A DNA stretch of 36,585 bases from Bacteroidota bacterium (GCA_026992635.1 JALWYU010000098.1:1-36585), one strand, 5' to 3'; shown: positions 16,357 through 25,117, counted from the first letter of the stretch. Notes: generated by a model from the letters alone, not told the origin. Numbers and translations: made by a program.

Positions 16357-18873
16357 TTAGGGATTCACTGTGCGGGATCGGTTGTCTGGTCTGGAAGTGG
16401 TTGTTGCTGTTGTTGTTGTTGTTGTTGTTGTCATGATGGGGGATGGCGAGCTGGCTTGTGGTGTGGGTTGTGTGCCAGGGGGTTCAACGGCAAAGATGGA
16501 GGCTTCCGGTTGAATTTCATGAATAAAGGGTAGCTGGCGGATGCGCGTCAGGAGCCTGTCCATTTGGTTGCGGTGGGCAATATACACACTCATGGAACCC
16601 TGAAAAGTTCCGTTGGGCAGGCTTTCCAGGTGAATGGCACTCAGGTTTAAGCCCAGCTCGCGAAAGAAGATGCGGGAAAGTTCATAGATGACGCCGGGGC
16701 GGTCCTCACCTTTGAGTCGGAACTGGATGAGAAAAGCGATTTTCTGGTCGGGTGTCCAGGCAGTTTTCAGTACGCGTGCACCGTATTCTGAGAGGAGGGC
16801 TTTCCCCCGTTCGCACTGCAAAGTGTGCACTTCTACGAAGGGGAAGCCCAGCCTGTTGTGTTGATTGTGGTTACCGGGTCGGAGAACGACAACCATATCG
16901 CCGGGTACGGGTTGACAGCAGGTTTGTCGGCGCTGGGTGGTTCGTTCCCACAGGGGTATGGGCAACAGGTCGTGCTGGTAGAGGAGGCGTGCCTGCACCT
17001 GACTGATTACTTCTTCCAAGCCCAGGTGCCCTTCCTGGATGACGAGGTAGCCATCCTGGTTTTTCCAGTGGGGTTTCCAGCGGAGCTCCAGTTCATTTCG
17101 CCCCAGCAGGTAATAGAAGACGTAGAGGTCGCCTTGGGCGTACAAGTAGGCAAGGGTTTGCAGGTTGCGTCGTGAGAAGCGCAAGCCATGTTCCCGGAAA
17201 AATTGTTTGAGTTTTTCGCGTCCCTGCTGGATGTCGGCTTGGGCGCGTCGCCGAAAGTAGGCACGGAGTGCGCGGCGTGCTCGGGCAGTTCGGACGTAAC
17301 GCAGCCAGTCGGGCTGGGGTTGCTGACTGCGTGCTGTGAGGACTTCCACGACGTCCCCGTCTGTCAGCGTATGGTTGAGTGGGACGATTTTCTGGTTGAC
17401 GCGTCCGCCAATACAGTGCAGTCCCAGATGCGAATGGATGGCAAAGGCAAAATCCAGGACCGTAGCACCAACGGGGAGCATCCGGGCTTCACCCATAGGT
17501 GTATAAACGCGAATTGTGTTTTCTTCGGTTTGGACGCGAACCTGGCGCAGTAATTCTAGGTTGGATGGATCCGGGTTGTGCAGAATCGCGCGGACTTGCT
17601 GAAGGACACGCTCCAGGTCTTCCTGTTTCTTTCCTTCTTTGTAGGCGTAGTGCACGGCGATGCCAATTTCAGCCTGCTCATGCATGCGTTGTGATCGGAT
17701 CTGGATTTCTATGGGGTAGCCGCGAACCCCTTCCTGGTGCAGGAATATGGTCAGGTGGATGGCTTCGTACTGGTTGTTCTTTTTTTGTTTTCCGATCCAG
17801 ATGCGTGTTCGGGGTGCGTAAATGGTGTAGGGGTAGGCGTGTTCATGGGCGTACAGTGTGCTGAGCACCTGGAAGCATGCACGCACTTCGTCGTTTTCGG
17901 GGTAAGGCGGTTCAAGGATAACGCGCACTGCCAGGATATCGTAGATTTCTTCCAGTTGCACGCCTTTGCGTTGCATTTTCAGGTAGATGGAGGCGGGGGT
18001 TTTGATACGGGTTTCCAGCCGATAGTGGAGGTTCAGGGGTTTGAGCAGCTGATTGAGCAGTGAGCAGGCGGTACGCAGTGCCTGTCCACGTCGTGGGAAG
18101 CGCTGGTCAATGGACTGGCGGATGCGTGCGTATTCTTCGGGATAGAGGACGCGGAAGGAGAGGTCGTCCAGTTCCATTTTCATGCGGTAGAGACCGAGCC
18201 AGTGAGCAAGGGGTGCATAGGCGTACCAGGTTTCGGTGGCGTATCGGATTTGTCGTTCACGGGGTAGTGCCTCCACACTGCGCATGTTATCCAGGCGGTC
18301 TGCCAGCTTGACAAAAATGATCCGGATGTCCTGTGCAACGTGGAGTAAGATGCGTCGGAGATCCTCGCTGTTGGGTACGAAGGCGCCCTGGACTAAGCGC
18401 TGGATTTTGGTCAGTCCGTTGACGAGTCGGGCGACTTCCTCGCCAAATTGCTCTTCAATGGTCTGGAGGTCAATTTCGGTGTCTTCTATGACGTCGTGCA
18501 GGAGTGCGGCTTGGAGGAGTGCTTCATCCCAGAGGAACCCCTGGTCCATCAGGATTTGCATCACGCGCAGTGGATGGAAGATGTACAGTTCGCCGGAGAG
18601 CCGTCGCTGGCTGCCGTGCCCTTCCAGTGCCAGGATTAAAGCCCGGGCAACACCTGGACGGAATTCTTCCGGGACACGTCCCATTACTGAGGAGGTCAGG
18701 TAAAGGAGGCGACGGTATTCCCGTGCGTTTTTGCATAGCGTGCGGAGTTGGTGGCGGATGGGCTCCCGAAAGTCAGGGGGAAAAACACGATAGCCGGCGA
18801 AGCGGATAGGTGCAATACTTCTGCCAGGAGTTTCCATGCAGGAAGTTTTCTGGGTGGTGTTTCGGGTTTGCAT
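16357..18873 (-). CDS. rel: Bifunctional (p)ppGpp synthase/hydrolase (Rel/SpoT)
   Basis: 838 residues. The HD hydrolase domain has His100 (IFHPLRV), His126-Asp127 with EDT (LLHDVIEDT), and KLADRLDNMRS at about 189-199, so hydrolysis is probably intact. The synthase domain follows: RIKTPASIYLKMQRKG (289-304), YDILAVRVI, YEAIHLTI (YQSLH-like), EIQIR (389-393) and HYAYKEGK. Then come TGS (about 453-513), helical and CC-motif (CCQPVPGD, 652-659) regions, and a C-terminal ACT domain (about 715-790). This is the full Rel architecture. ppGpp made on uncharged-tRNA signals reshapes growth. The ~40-residue tail after ACT is low complexity, with a poly-Thr tract coded by a trinucleotide repeat. A start at 18837 (Met13) is possible. 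Gap of 48 bp from the GT4 gene and 3 bp to purA. Confidence 0.95.
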   Translation of the reverse strand: MQTRNTTQKTSCMETPGRSIAPIRFAGYRVFPPDFREPIRHQLRTLCKNAREYRRLLYLTSSVMGRVPEEFRPGVARALILALEGHGSQRRLSGELYIFHPLRVMQILMDQGFLWDEALLQAALLHDVIEDTEIDLQTIEEQFGEEVARLVNGLTKIQRLVQGAFVPNSEDLRRILLHVAQDIRIIFVKLADRLDNMRSVEALPRERQIRYATETWYAYAPLAHWLGLYRMKMELDDLSFRVLYPEEYARIRQSIDQRFPRRGQALRTACSLLNQLLKPLNLHYRLETRIKTPASIYLKMQRKGVQLEEIYDILAVRVILEPPYPENDEVRACFQVLSTLYAHEHAYPYTIYAPRTRIWIGKQKKNNQYEAIHLTIFLHQEGVRGYPIEIQIRSQRMHEQAEIGIAVHYAYKEGKKQEDLERVLQQVRAILHNPDPSNLELLRQVRVQTEENTIRVYTPMGEARMLPVGATVLDFAFAIHSHLGLHCIGGRVNQKIVPLNHTLTDGDVVEVLTARSQQPQPDWLRYVRTARARRALRAYFRRRAQADIQQGREKLKQFFREHGLRFSRRNLQTLAYLYAQGDLYVFYYLLGRNELELRWKPHWKNQDGYLVIQEGHLGLEEVISQVQARLLYQHDLLPIPLWERTTQRRQTCCQPVPGDMVVVLRPGNHNQHNRLGFPFVEVHTLQCERGKALLSEYGARVLKTAWTPDQKIAFLIQFRLKGEDRPGVIYELSRIFFRELGLNLSAIHLESLPNGTFQGSMSVYIAHRNQMDRLLTRIRQLPFIHEIQPEASIFAVEPPGTQPTPQASSPSPIMTTTTTTTTATTTSRPDNRSRTVNP
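16402..16431 (-). repeat. Trinucleotide microsatellite coding a poly-Thr tract
   Basis: On the plus strand the run reads TTG triplets, seven uninterrupted, with one CTG interruption near its left end. On the coding strand it gives ACA codons, i.e. eight Thr, one Ala, then more Thr, in the C-terminal tail of Rel. Being a 3-base unit, slippage changes tail length without breaking the frame. Confidence 0.85.
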
Positions 18874-18921
18874 GGCTTGGGATTCGGTCTCCCCAGGGTA
18901 AACTTAATGCACAGACGGATT

Positions 18922-20094
18922 TTACAGAATGTCAAGGTAGAGGTGCAGGATCTGGCGGGCGACTTGTTCGGGGTGAAACCGCTGGACATAGGTTTTGCCC
19001 CGTACAATCAGCTGGGCGCGTAATGTTTGGTCGTGGAGCAGGCGGTCAATTGCGGAACGGATGGCTTCGGGTGATTGGGGAGGGACGTACAGTGCGGCGT
19101 TCCCTCCGGCTTCGCGCATAGCGGGGTGGTCGCCGGCAAGGACAGGTGTACCCATTGCCAAGGCTTCTGCCACGGGATAGCCAAACCCTTCTGCTAATGA
19201 GGGGAACAGCACCAGGTCAACCTGTCGGATCAATGCCAGGAGCCGGGGTGCGGGCAGTGGGTCCAGTGCTCGCCATTCTCGGACGCCCCGACGTAAATGG
19301 GGTTGTAAGACCCGATAGCAACGGTTGCCGTACCGTGTCGGTTTACCCACGACGATGAGTGTCCACGTATGGGGGAATTGTGCCAGTGCCTGAACAATGC
19401 CATGCAGGTTTTTCCGGTATTCCAGTCTGCCAAAGAAGAGTAGCCAGGGTCGGGGGGCGTCCCGGAGCTTGTCGTTCAGCCAGGAGGGAAGGTTGTTTTC
19501 CAGGGTATCGGCATCTTGAAAACACAGGGGGCTCAGGGGTGGGGGGATGACGCTGAGGCGTTCGGGCGAGCAGTGACTCCATTCCAGGACCTGCTGGCGG
19601 ACATGCTGGGTGATACAGATGATTCGGGTTGCGCGTGCGAGTGCCTGGCGCACTTTCCAGGCGTAGATTTGCCGGTCAATCCAGGGGAAGTTCCGGGGGA
19701 TTTCGCGGAAGAGGAGGTCGTGGATCGTCACGACGGAAGGACAATTCAGGTTTAGGGGCAATTCGTTGCTCAGTCCGTGGAAGAGGTTCGTTTGTCGTGA
19801 GGCGAGTTTGCCCACGTACCAGGTGCGCCACCACCAGTGGAAAGGGCGCCGCCACCATGAGGGGCGCATTGTGATGGTCCGGGTGTTGGGAGGGGGTTGC
19901 CAATCTAAGCGCCGAAATGGAGTGTACAGGATGAAGTGGAAGCGAATACCGGTGGTTTGGGCAAGGGACGGGGCGACGCGTGCGAATCCTTCTATGAGCC
20001 GGCGACTGTACTGCCCCAACCCTGTGGCTGTACAAAAGGCGCGTTTGGCGTCCAGTCCTATGTACAGTGTAGTTTCAGGTGGGGGGTGGGGCAT
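18922..20094 (-). CDS. Glycosyltransferase family 4 (GT-B) protein
   Basis: About 390 residues. The N-terminal half starts with TLYIGLDAKRAF and a glycine-bearing segment (TGLGQYSRRLIEGF), as in GT4 enzymes. The C-terminal half has the donor-site features: FGRLEYRKNLHGIVQAL, VVGKPTR, then EGFGYPVAEALAMGTPVLAG with the E-x7-E motif, and a late EAGGNAALYVPP. These enzymes transfer a sugar from a nucleotide donor with retention, often in surface polysaccharide synthesis; the acceptor is unknown. The open frame extends 72 codons upstream but that part lies inside the MBL-hydrolase gene, so the ATG at 20094 is preferred, giving a 20 bp overlap with that gene's 3' end. Confidence 0.88.
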   Translation of the reverse strand: MPHPPPETTLYIGLDAKRAFCTATGLGQYSRRLIEGFARVAPSLAQTTGIRFHFILYTPFRRLDWQPPPNTRTITMRPSWWRRPFHWWWRTWYVGKLASRQTNLFHGLSNELPLNLNCPSVVTIHDLLFREIPRNFPWIDRQIYAWKVRQALARATRIICITQHVRQQVLEWSHCSPERLSVIPPPLSPLCFQDADTLENNLPSWLNDKLRDAPRPWLLFFGRLEYRKNLHGIVQALAQFPHTWTLIVVGKPTRYGNRCYRVLQPHLRRGVREWRALDPLPAPRLLALIRQVDLVLFPSLAEGFGYPVAEALAMGTPVLAGDHPAMREAGGNAALYVPPQSPEAIRSAIDRLLHDQTLRAQLIVRGKTYVQRFHPEQVARQILHLYLDIL

Positions 20095-20902
20095 GGGCAG
20101 TAAGTGCGATTTGGATTTCCAGTCCGTCGTAAGCGGGTGCGATGCCCGGAGGGAGTTCTGCGATGAGGTCAGCGTGTTTGCCCAGGTAGTGGCTGATGTG
20201 TGTGAAGTAGGTTTGGCGTGGTTGCAGTTGTTCAATGAGCTGGAGTGCTTCGGAGAGGTTGAGGTGAGCAAGGTGTGGCTCGCGCTGTAACACGCCGAGC
20301 ACAAGCACATCCAGTCCTTGCAGATGGTGGAGGTAAGCCGGGTCTATGCGTTTGAGGTCGGTCAGATAGGCGAAGGGTCCGATTCGGAAGCCGAGGACAG
20401 GCATTTTGTGGTGCCAAAGCAAAATGGGCTGAATCGTGAAGGGTCCGATAGAAAAGGGGGTGTCCCATGAGATGATGTGTTCGCGAATCTGGAGTACGCC
20501 TGGATAGTGGCGTGCCCGGAAAATGAAGTAGAATTGCTGTTCTAGGGATTGCCAGGTTTCGGGTGTGGCGTAAATGGGGATGGGTTGGCGATGAAGGAAG
20601 AAGATGGGTCGGAGGTCGTCCAGTCCGCCGGTGTGGTCGCGATGGGCATGTGTGAAGAGGACGGCGTCAATTCGTGTGATTTGATAGGTGAGGAGCTGGT
20701 CGCGCAGGTCTGGGCTGGTATCCACTAAGAGTGAAAAGCCATTCAGAGACAGCAGGATGCTACATCGGCGTCGGGTGTCGCGTGGGTCGGACGACTGGCA
20801 TACTGGACATGTACAGCCGATGACGGGGATGCCCTGGGAGGTGCCAGTTCCCAAGAACAGGACTTTCAGGGTTGTGGTGTGTTCTGGCGTTGCTGTCGCC
20901 AT
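20075..20902 (-). CDS. MBL-fold metallo-hydrolase (PhnP-like)
   Basis: About 275 residues. The first strand and loop VLFLGTGTSQGIPVIGCTCPVC carries a Cys pair typical of the PhnP/lipoate-type subgroup. The metal-binding motif THAHRDHTGGLDDLRP (HxHxDH) is intact, followed by further His/Asp ligands including the YLTD strand and TYFTHISHYLGKH near the end. The fold hydrolyses phosphodiesters, lactones or thioesters; Bacteroidota copies are generally annotated only as MBL hydrolases. The ATG at 20902 overlaps the pdxA 3' end by 37 bp; longer frames upstream are inside pdxA. It overlaps the GT4 gene by 20 bp, so it belongs to one transcript. Confidence 0.88.
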   Translation of the reverse strand: MATATPEHTTTLKVLFLGTGTSQGIPVIGCTCPVCQSSDPRDTRRRCSILLSLNGFSLLVDTSPDLRDQLLTYQITRIDAVLFTHAHRDHTGGLDDLRPIFFLHRQPIPIYATPETWQSLEQQFYFIFRARHYPGVLQIREHIISWDTPFSIGPFTIQPILLWHHKMPVLGFRIGPFAYLTDLKRIDPAYLHHLQGLDVLVLGVLQREPHLAHLNLSEALQLIEQLQPRQTYFTHISHYLGKHADLIAELPPGIAPAYDGLEIQIALTAHAPPPT

Positions 20903-21855
20903 TGTTCTGCCACCTTGATGCATGCCTGGAAAGAAGCCAGGGAAGCAATGCCTTTTCCCGCGATGTGTTCGGCAGTGCCATGGATGGGGGACAGGCGCAG
21001 GAAGGGCAAGCCCCATGTGAGATGAACGCCCCTGAACCCTGCAAGCATTTTGAACGGAATGAATGCCTGGTCATGGTACATTGCGACGACGCCTGAAAAC
21101 TGCTGGTAGGTGCCCATTCCCCAGAAGCTGTCTGCGGGGAAGGGTCCCTGTACGGGAATGCCGGTTTGCTGGCAGGCGGAGATGGCAGGTCGGATGATCT
21201 GGTCTTCTTCGGTACCCAGGTTGCTTTCGCCGGCATGGGGATTGACGCCCAGAACTGCAATTGATGGAGGGGTGGTGGGGTGGCTGGATAGAGGGCTCAG
21301 GGTCTTCAGGAGTGTGTAGAGTGCGTGGATGGCAGATTGGATCTGTTGGGGGTTGAGTGTGGGAATGACGCGTTTCAGAGGGATGTGGTCGGTTACAGCA
21401 AGTACCCAGAGGGATGGTAGTTGATTGGGCGGATTGTCGTGTGGAGGGAAGGTGCCCATGATCATCCAGAGTGAGGAGTTCGGGAAGTGTGTCCGGAAGA
21501 ATTCGGTGTGTCCGGGGTAGGGGATTCCCGCCTGTTGCCATCGCGCTTTAGAAACAGGCATGGTGAGGAGGATGTCGTTGGGCTGGCAGTCTGTCACTGC
21601 CTGGTGGAGGGCGGTGAAGGATTCAGAGGTGGTCGCCCCCGTTGCAGAGGAGGAGTCTACCTCTATGAGGGGCAGGGAGGTCCATACCCAGTCTGGTAAG
21701 CCCAGCCGGGATGCGTACTGCTGGAAGACGTGGGGATTGCCGTAGATGCGTGTTTGTTCAGGGAGTCCATACAGCCAGTGGTAGCGCAGGATTAGTTCGG
21801 GTCCGATACCCTGGGGATCACCCTGCGTGATCCGAAGCATCCTGTTTTGCAGCAA
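20866..21855 (-). CDS. pdxA: 4-hydroxythreonine-4-phosphate dehydrogenase
   Basis: 329 residues, normal length. All main motifs are visible: TQGDPQGIGPEL at the N-terminus, YPGHTEFF in the middle, the metal site region VNPHAGESNLGTEED, then GPFPADSFW, AMYHDQAFIPFKM and the C-terminal LSPIHGTAEHIAGKGIAS. The enzyme oxidises 4-phosphohydroxy-L-threonine with NAD(P)+ in the DXP-dependent route to pyridoxal phosphate. Dxr, encoded two genes upstream, consumes the same metabolite DXP for isoprenoids, so the operon holds enzymes from both DXP-linked pathways. Its 5' end overlaps pepA by 38 bp. Confidence 0.93.
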   Translation of the reverse strand: MLQNRMLRITQGDPQGIGPELILRYHWLYGLPEQTRIYGNPHVFQQYASRLGLPDWVWTSLPLIEVDSSSATGATTSESFTALHQAVTDCQPNDILLTMPVSKARWQQAGIPYPGHTEFFRTHFPNSSLWMIMGTFPPHDNPPNQLPSLWVLAVTDHIPLKRVIPTLNPQQIQSAIHALYTLLKTLSPLSSHPTTPPSIAVLGVNPHAGESNLGTEEDQIIRPAISACQQTGIPVQGPFPADSFWGMGTYQQFSGVVAMYHDQAFIPFKMLAGFRGVHLTWGLPFLRLSPIHGTAEHIAGKGIASLASFQACIKVAEQWRQQRQNTPQP

Positions 21856-23284
21856 GGTATTGTTTTTCCAGGAAACGGATGAGCATTCGTACGGGTATGC
21901 CGGTTCCGCCGGCGGGGTGGTAGTGCCATGGTTTGAGCAGGAATCCTACAGGGGCAATATCCAGGTGGATCCATGGATAGGACCGGGCAAAGTGGGCTAA
22001 GAATTGTGCGGCGATCTGGGCACCGGCAAGTCTGCCGTCACTGACGTTCTTCAGGTCTGCTACGGGCGACTCCAGTTCTTCGCGGTATTCATCCCAGAGG
22101 GGGAATTCCACGATGCGTTCGTAGGTTTCTTCGCCTGCCTGGCGCAGGGTTTCCATCATAGTGGGTGGAACGTCTTTGCCAAAAGCCACGCTGCCATAGG
22201 GTCCGAGGGCGCGCAGTGCGGCGCCGGTGAGGGTTGCCACGGTAATAGTCAGTTCAGGTTGGTAGCGTTTGGCGTAGAGGAGTGCGTCGGCGAGGATCAG
22301 TCTGCCTTCGGCGTCGGTATTGGCGACTTCTACGGTGGTTCCATCGGCGTATTCAATTACTTCGGAAGGGAGGATGGCGGAGGCGCTTATGCGGTTTTCC
22401 ACGGCGGGGATCAGTCCGATTAAATGGAGGGGGAGCTGGCGTTGACAGGCTATGCGCAGGACGCCTGCCACGACGGCAGCCCCCCCCATATCGCATTTCA
22501 TCATGTTGATCATGGCTTCGGGGGATGCTTTCAGGTTGATGCCGCCCGTGTCGAAGATCACGCCTTTTCCGATGAGGACGATAGGCTGGCGGTTGATGGG
22601 GTTGTCAGGCTTGTATTCGGCGATGACGAAAGCGGGTGGCACGACCGATCCGCGATTAACCGCCAAGATGCCCGCCATCCGGGCTTGTTCAATTTCCTGG
22701 CGCCCCCAGATTTCAATTTGGAATCCGTCGGATTGGGCGGCTTGAGCGATGGCATTGGCGAGTGTTTGTGCGTTCAGCTGGTTGGGCGGGTCGTTGATCA
22801 GGTCGCGCACCCACCAGACGATGTTGGTTTCTATGCTGAGCCGGTGTCCGTCTAATTGGGCGGCGGTGTTTCCGTGGAGGTAGATGGTCTGGAGTGGGTG
22901 GGGTTGTCGTGTGCGTTTCAGGTGGTGGGAGTAGGCGCCCAGTGCCATCCCTTCTATGAGTGCGTACCATTCTGATGGTGAGAGGGATTCGCCCAGTAGG
23001 GCGAGTGAGGCGATGCGCCATTCGGCGCACAGTTGCTGGAGGCGGTTACCTGCCCGGCGTAGTGCTTCGGCGGTACGTTCTGGATGGGTGTCCCGCTTAA
23101 ATTGTACAATGGGTATGTCCTGCCAGTGGATACGCCAGGCTTTCCCTGAGTCTTCTTCTGTGGGTTGTATGCGTATGTGGAGTATGTCGGGAGGGATGTC
23201 GGTTACAGGAATGACATCAAACGATGCAATATGCCAGCGTTGCGCCATCTTTCCGGGATTTTCTGTAAAGAACGTAGGATACAA
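21818..23284 (-). CDS. pepA: Leucyl aminopeptidase (M17 family)
   Basis: 488 residues, usual for M17. The C-terminal catalytic domain has the metal/catalytic motifs IGKGVIFDTGGINLK (Lys and Asp ligands), MKCDMGGAAVVAG, and the family signature NTDAEGRLILADAL, which holds ligand Asp and Glu and catalytic Arg. The N-terminal domain is variable, as in the family. The enzyme is a cytosolic hexameric, two-metal aminopeptidase removing N-terminal residues from peptides. Alternative start at 23248 (Met13) is preceded by GGAAAG and may be the real one. It follows dxr after 39 bp and overlaps pdxA by 38 bp. Confidence 0.93.
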   Translation of the reverse strand: MYPTFFTENPGKMAQRWHIASFDVIPVTDIPPDILHIRIQPTEEDSGKAWRIHWQDIPIVQFKRDTHPERTAEALRRAGNRLQQLCAEWRIASLALLGESLSPSEWYALIEGMALGAYSHHLKRTRQPHPLQTIYLHGNTAAQLDGHRLSIETNIVWWVRDLINDPPNQLNAQTLANAIAQAAQSDGFQIEIWGRQEIEQARMAGILAVNRGSVVPPAFVIAEYKPDNPINRQPIVLIGKGVIFDTGGINLKASPEAMINMMKCDMGGAAVVAGVLRIACQRQLPLHLIGLIPAVENRISASAILPSEVIEYADGTTVEVANTDAEGRLILADALLYAKRYQPELTITVATLTGAALRALGPYGSVAFGKDVPPTMMETLRQAGEETYERIVEFPLWDEYREELESPVADLKNVSDGRLAGAQIAAQFLAHFARSYPWIHLDIAPVGFLLKPWHYHPAGGTGIPVRMLIRFLEKQYLAAKQDASDHAG

Positions 23285-23323
23285 ATGGGAATCGGACAGG
23301 TAAGTCTGTCTGTTTACAGAGCG

Positions 23324-24532
23324 CTACTGAGCCTTCTTGCTGATTTGCAACATTTCCTGGACTTTCTGCTGGATTTCCTGGATGCGCGCCAGGACGTCTT
23401 CTACATTTTGCAGGGAGACTGGCGGAAAGCGTGCTAAAGCCCGCTCAACCACCTCGGTAATTTCTGTGAAAGCGATTCTACCCTGGAGGAAAGCATGGAC
23501 GGCAACGTCATTGGCAACGTTCAGCACTAGGGGTCGGTCCTTGCCCGTCTGTAATGCCTGGTAAGCCAGTTTCAATGCGGGGAATTTCTCGGTATCGGGT
23601 TCGTAGAATTCCATTTCCTGAAGCATGGTCAGATTCAGCTGGGGTACAGGTAAGGGCAGTCGGCAATGTGGATAGCTGAGTGCCAGTGCAATGGGTATGC
23701 GCATATCGGGGTAGCTGACCTGCCATTTCATGCTGCCGTCCTGAAACTGGACGATGCCATGGACGTAAGCCTGGGGGTGGATCCACACGTGGATCTGGTC
23801 TGGTGTGAATCCAAAGAGGTAGGCGGCTTCAATGACTTCCAGCCCTTTGTTCATCAGTGTGGCGGAGTCTATGGTGATTTTGGCGCCCATTTTCCATCGG
23901 GGGTGGCGCAGTGCCTGTTCTGGCGTGACGTGGGCTAGGGCTTGGCGTGGCAGTTGCCAGAAGGGTCCGCCACTGGCAGTGAGCACGACGTGTGCGACGC
24001 TCTGGATGTCTTCGCCCCAGAGGCATTGCCAGAGTGCGGAGTGTTCGGAGTCTACGGGGAGGAGTTCGCCTTTTGTGGTTTGGCGTGCGGTTTGGATCTG
24101 GTTGCCGGCACAGACGAGGACTTCTTTTGTGGCAAGGGCGACACGTTTCCCGGCGTGGAGTGCGGTGAGTGTGGGGCGAATTGCCTGTGTGCCGTTTCCG
24201 ATGGCGATCACGATGATGTCTGCCTCGGGTTCACTGGCTAAGATATCCAGGGCGGATTCACCTTCCAAGAGGTGGATCCGGTGTTTTCTGGGTTCGTTCA
24301 GTGCGTGCCACTTTTGCAAGCCTTTTGGGGAAACGATTCCCACGTATTTGGGTGCAAACTCGTCAATTACTGGCAGAAGCGCTTCTATGCGCTGGTTGAC
24401 GGCTATGCCCAGCAGCTGGAAGTGGTCGGGGTGCTGGCGCAATACTGCTAAGGTTTGTTTGCCAATGCTGCCGGAAGCGCCCAGTATAACCACACGTTTT
24501 GGTTTATTATCCATGGGGACAGATTCATGCAC
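23324..24532 (-). CDS. dxr: 1-deoxy-D-xylulose-5-phosphate reductoisomerase
   Basis: 402 residues. The NADPH loop VVILGASGSIGKQTLAVLR is at the N-terminus. Metal and substrate residues lie in LPVDSEHSALWQ (Asp and Glu ligands), ASGGPFW, HPRWKMGAKITIDSATLMNKGLEVIEAAYLF and the PDMRIPIALAL segment. The usual AANEVAV near the C-terminus reads VANDVAV and the HS(M/I)V loop reads HGIV, conservative changes. The enzyme converts DXP to MEP, the committed step of the non-mevalonate isoprenoid pathway, which feeds UppS. Alternative start Met7 at 24514. First gene of the long minus-strand train; its 74 bp divergent upstream region holds a promoter candidate. Confidence 0.95.
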   Translation of the reverse strand: MHESVPMDNKPKRVVILGASGSIGKQTLAVLRQHPDHFQLLGIAVNQRIEALLPVIDEFAPKYVGIVSPKGLQKWHALNEPRKHRIHLLEGESALDILASEPEADIIVIAIGNGTQAIRPTLTALHAGKRVALATKEVLVCAGNQIQTARQTTKGELLPVDSEHSALWQCLWGEDIQSVAHVVLTASGGPFWQLPRQALAHVTPEQALRHPRWKMGAKITIDSATLMNKGLEVIEAAYLFGFTPDQIHVWIHPQAYVHGIVQFQDGSMKWQVSYPDMRIPIALALSYPHCRLPLPVPQLNLTMLQEMEFYEPDTEKFPALKLAYQALQTGKDRPLVLNVANDVAVHAFLQGRIAFTEITEVVERALARFPPVSLQNVEDVLARIQEIQQKVQEMLQISKKAQ

Positions 24533-24578
24533 GCAAATCCCTTTGTTGCTGGAACTCTCAGGGACACCCAGCCATTTT

Positions 24579-24589
24579 CCTTAGTAAGG
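24579..24589. promoter_or_regulatory. Perfect inverted repeat in the dxr / RsbW-like divergent gap
   Basis: CCTTAGTAAGG is a perfect palindrome (5-bp arms, one central base) in the 74 bp between divergent genes. It overlaps the promoter-like TACCTTAC of the dxr direction and lies 18 bp before the ATG of the RsbW-like gene. It could be a shared operator, or simply the result of two opposed CCTTA-type promoter elements. Confidence 0.35.
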
Positions 24590-24591
24590 TA
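24584..24591 (-). promoter_or_regulatory. Candidate -7 element of the dxr operon
   Basis: TACCTTAC on the minus strand, about 52 bp before the dxr ATG, resembles the Bacteroidota -7 box TAnnTTTG in its first six positions. No clear TTTG lies at the expected distance upstream, so the call rests on the recurrence of this octamer in other gaps of the window (26659, 34096, 14959). Confidence 0.35.
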
Positions 24592-24606
24592 GCAATTGGT
24601 GAACTC

Positions 24607-25089
24607 ATGGAAGGCGCGGCGTATTTGGGTGGGCATGGGGCGCGGGTCTTTGTGAAGCAGTATCAGATTCCTGCGCATCCGGAGGCGATACATCGGACGC
24701 TTCAGGAGATTATGGATCGGCTCCAGCAGGCTTACAGGCTGGATGAGTACAATTATGGGCGTGTGTACATTGCGTTATCGGAGGCGCTGAACAATGCGTA
24801 TCGGCATGGATGTCGGCAACAGCAACACATGATGATTTTTGTTCAGGTGGAGCTGGCTGTTCCGCATTTACGGATTTTGGTTCGGGATTTTGGTCCGGGT
24901 TTTCCGTATCAGCAGTTTTTGCAGAAGGTGGAGGCGATGCCGCCGGAATTGCTGGAGGCGCCGGAGGGCAGAGGGATTTTGCTGATGCGTCGGTTGGCGG
25001 ATCGTCTCACGTATGCACGTCGTGGTACGGAGGTCACGCTATATTTCTATTTATATCGGAAAGAGGAGCCAGGTCAATTGGCTCGGTAG
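24607..25089 (+). CDS. RsbW/SpoIIAB-like ATP-binding (GHKL) protein
   Basis: About 160 residues, the size of a stand-alone anti-sigma-factor-type kinase. The GHKL boxes are in order: N-box ALSEALNNAYRHGC, G1-box VRDFGPGF, and G2-box GRGILLMRRLAD. RsbW-like proteins phosphorylate an STAS anti-sigma antagonist and bind a sigma factor; no STAS or sigma partner is visible nearby, so the target is unknown. The ATG at 24607 is 74 bp from divergent dxr; the longer frame upstream lies in the divergent gap and dxr 5' end. ybeY follows after 28 bp and porP overlaps ybeY, so this regulator candidate heads the transcript that contains the T9SS genes. Confidence 0.8.
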   Translation: MEGAAYLGGHGARVFVKQYQIPAHPEAIHRTLQEIMDRLQQAYRLDEYNYGRVYIALSEALNNAYRHGCRQQQHMMIFVQVELAVPHLRILVRDFGPGFPYQQFLQKVEAMPPELLEAPEGRGILLMRRLADRLTYARRGTEVTLYFYLYRKEEPGQLAR

Positions 25090-25117
25090 CGTGTGGGTTC
25101 TGGGGAAGGCTCAGCGC

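Noticed and set aside
18922-20310. Longer form of the GT4 protein starting at 20310
   Set aside because: The extra 72 residues lie inside the MBL-hydrolase gene, are Ser/Thr/His-rich and precede a proper GT-B first strand.
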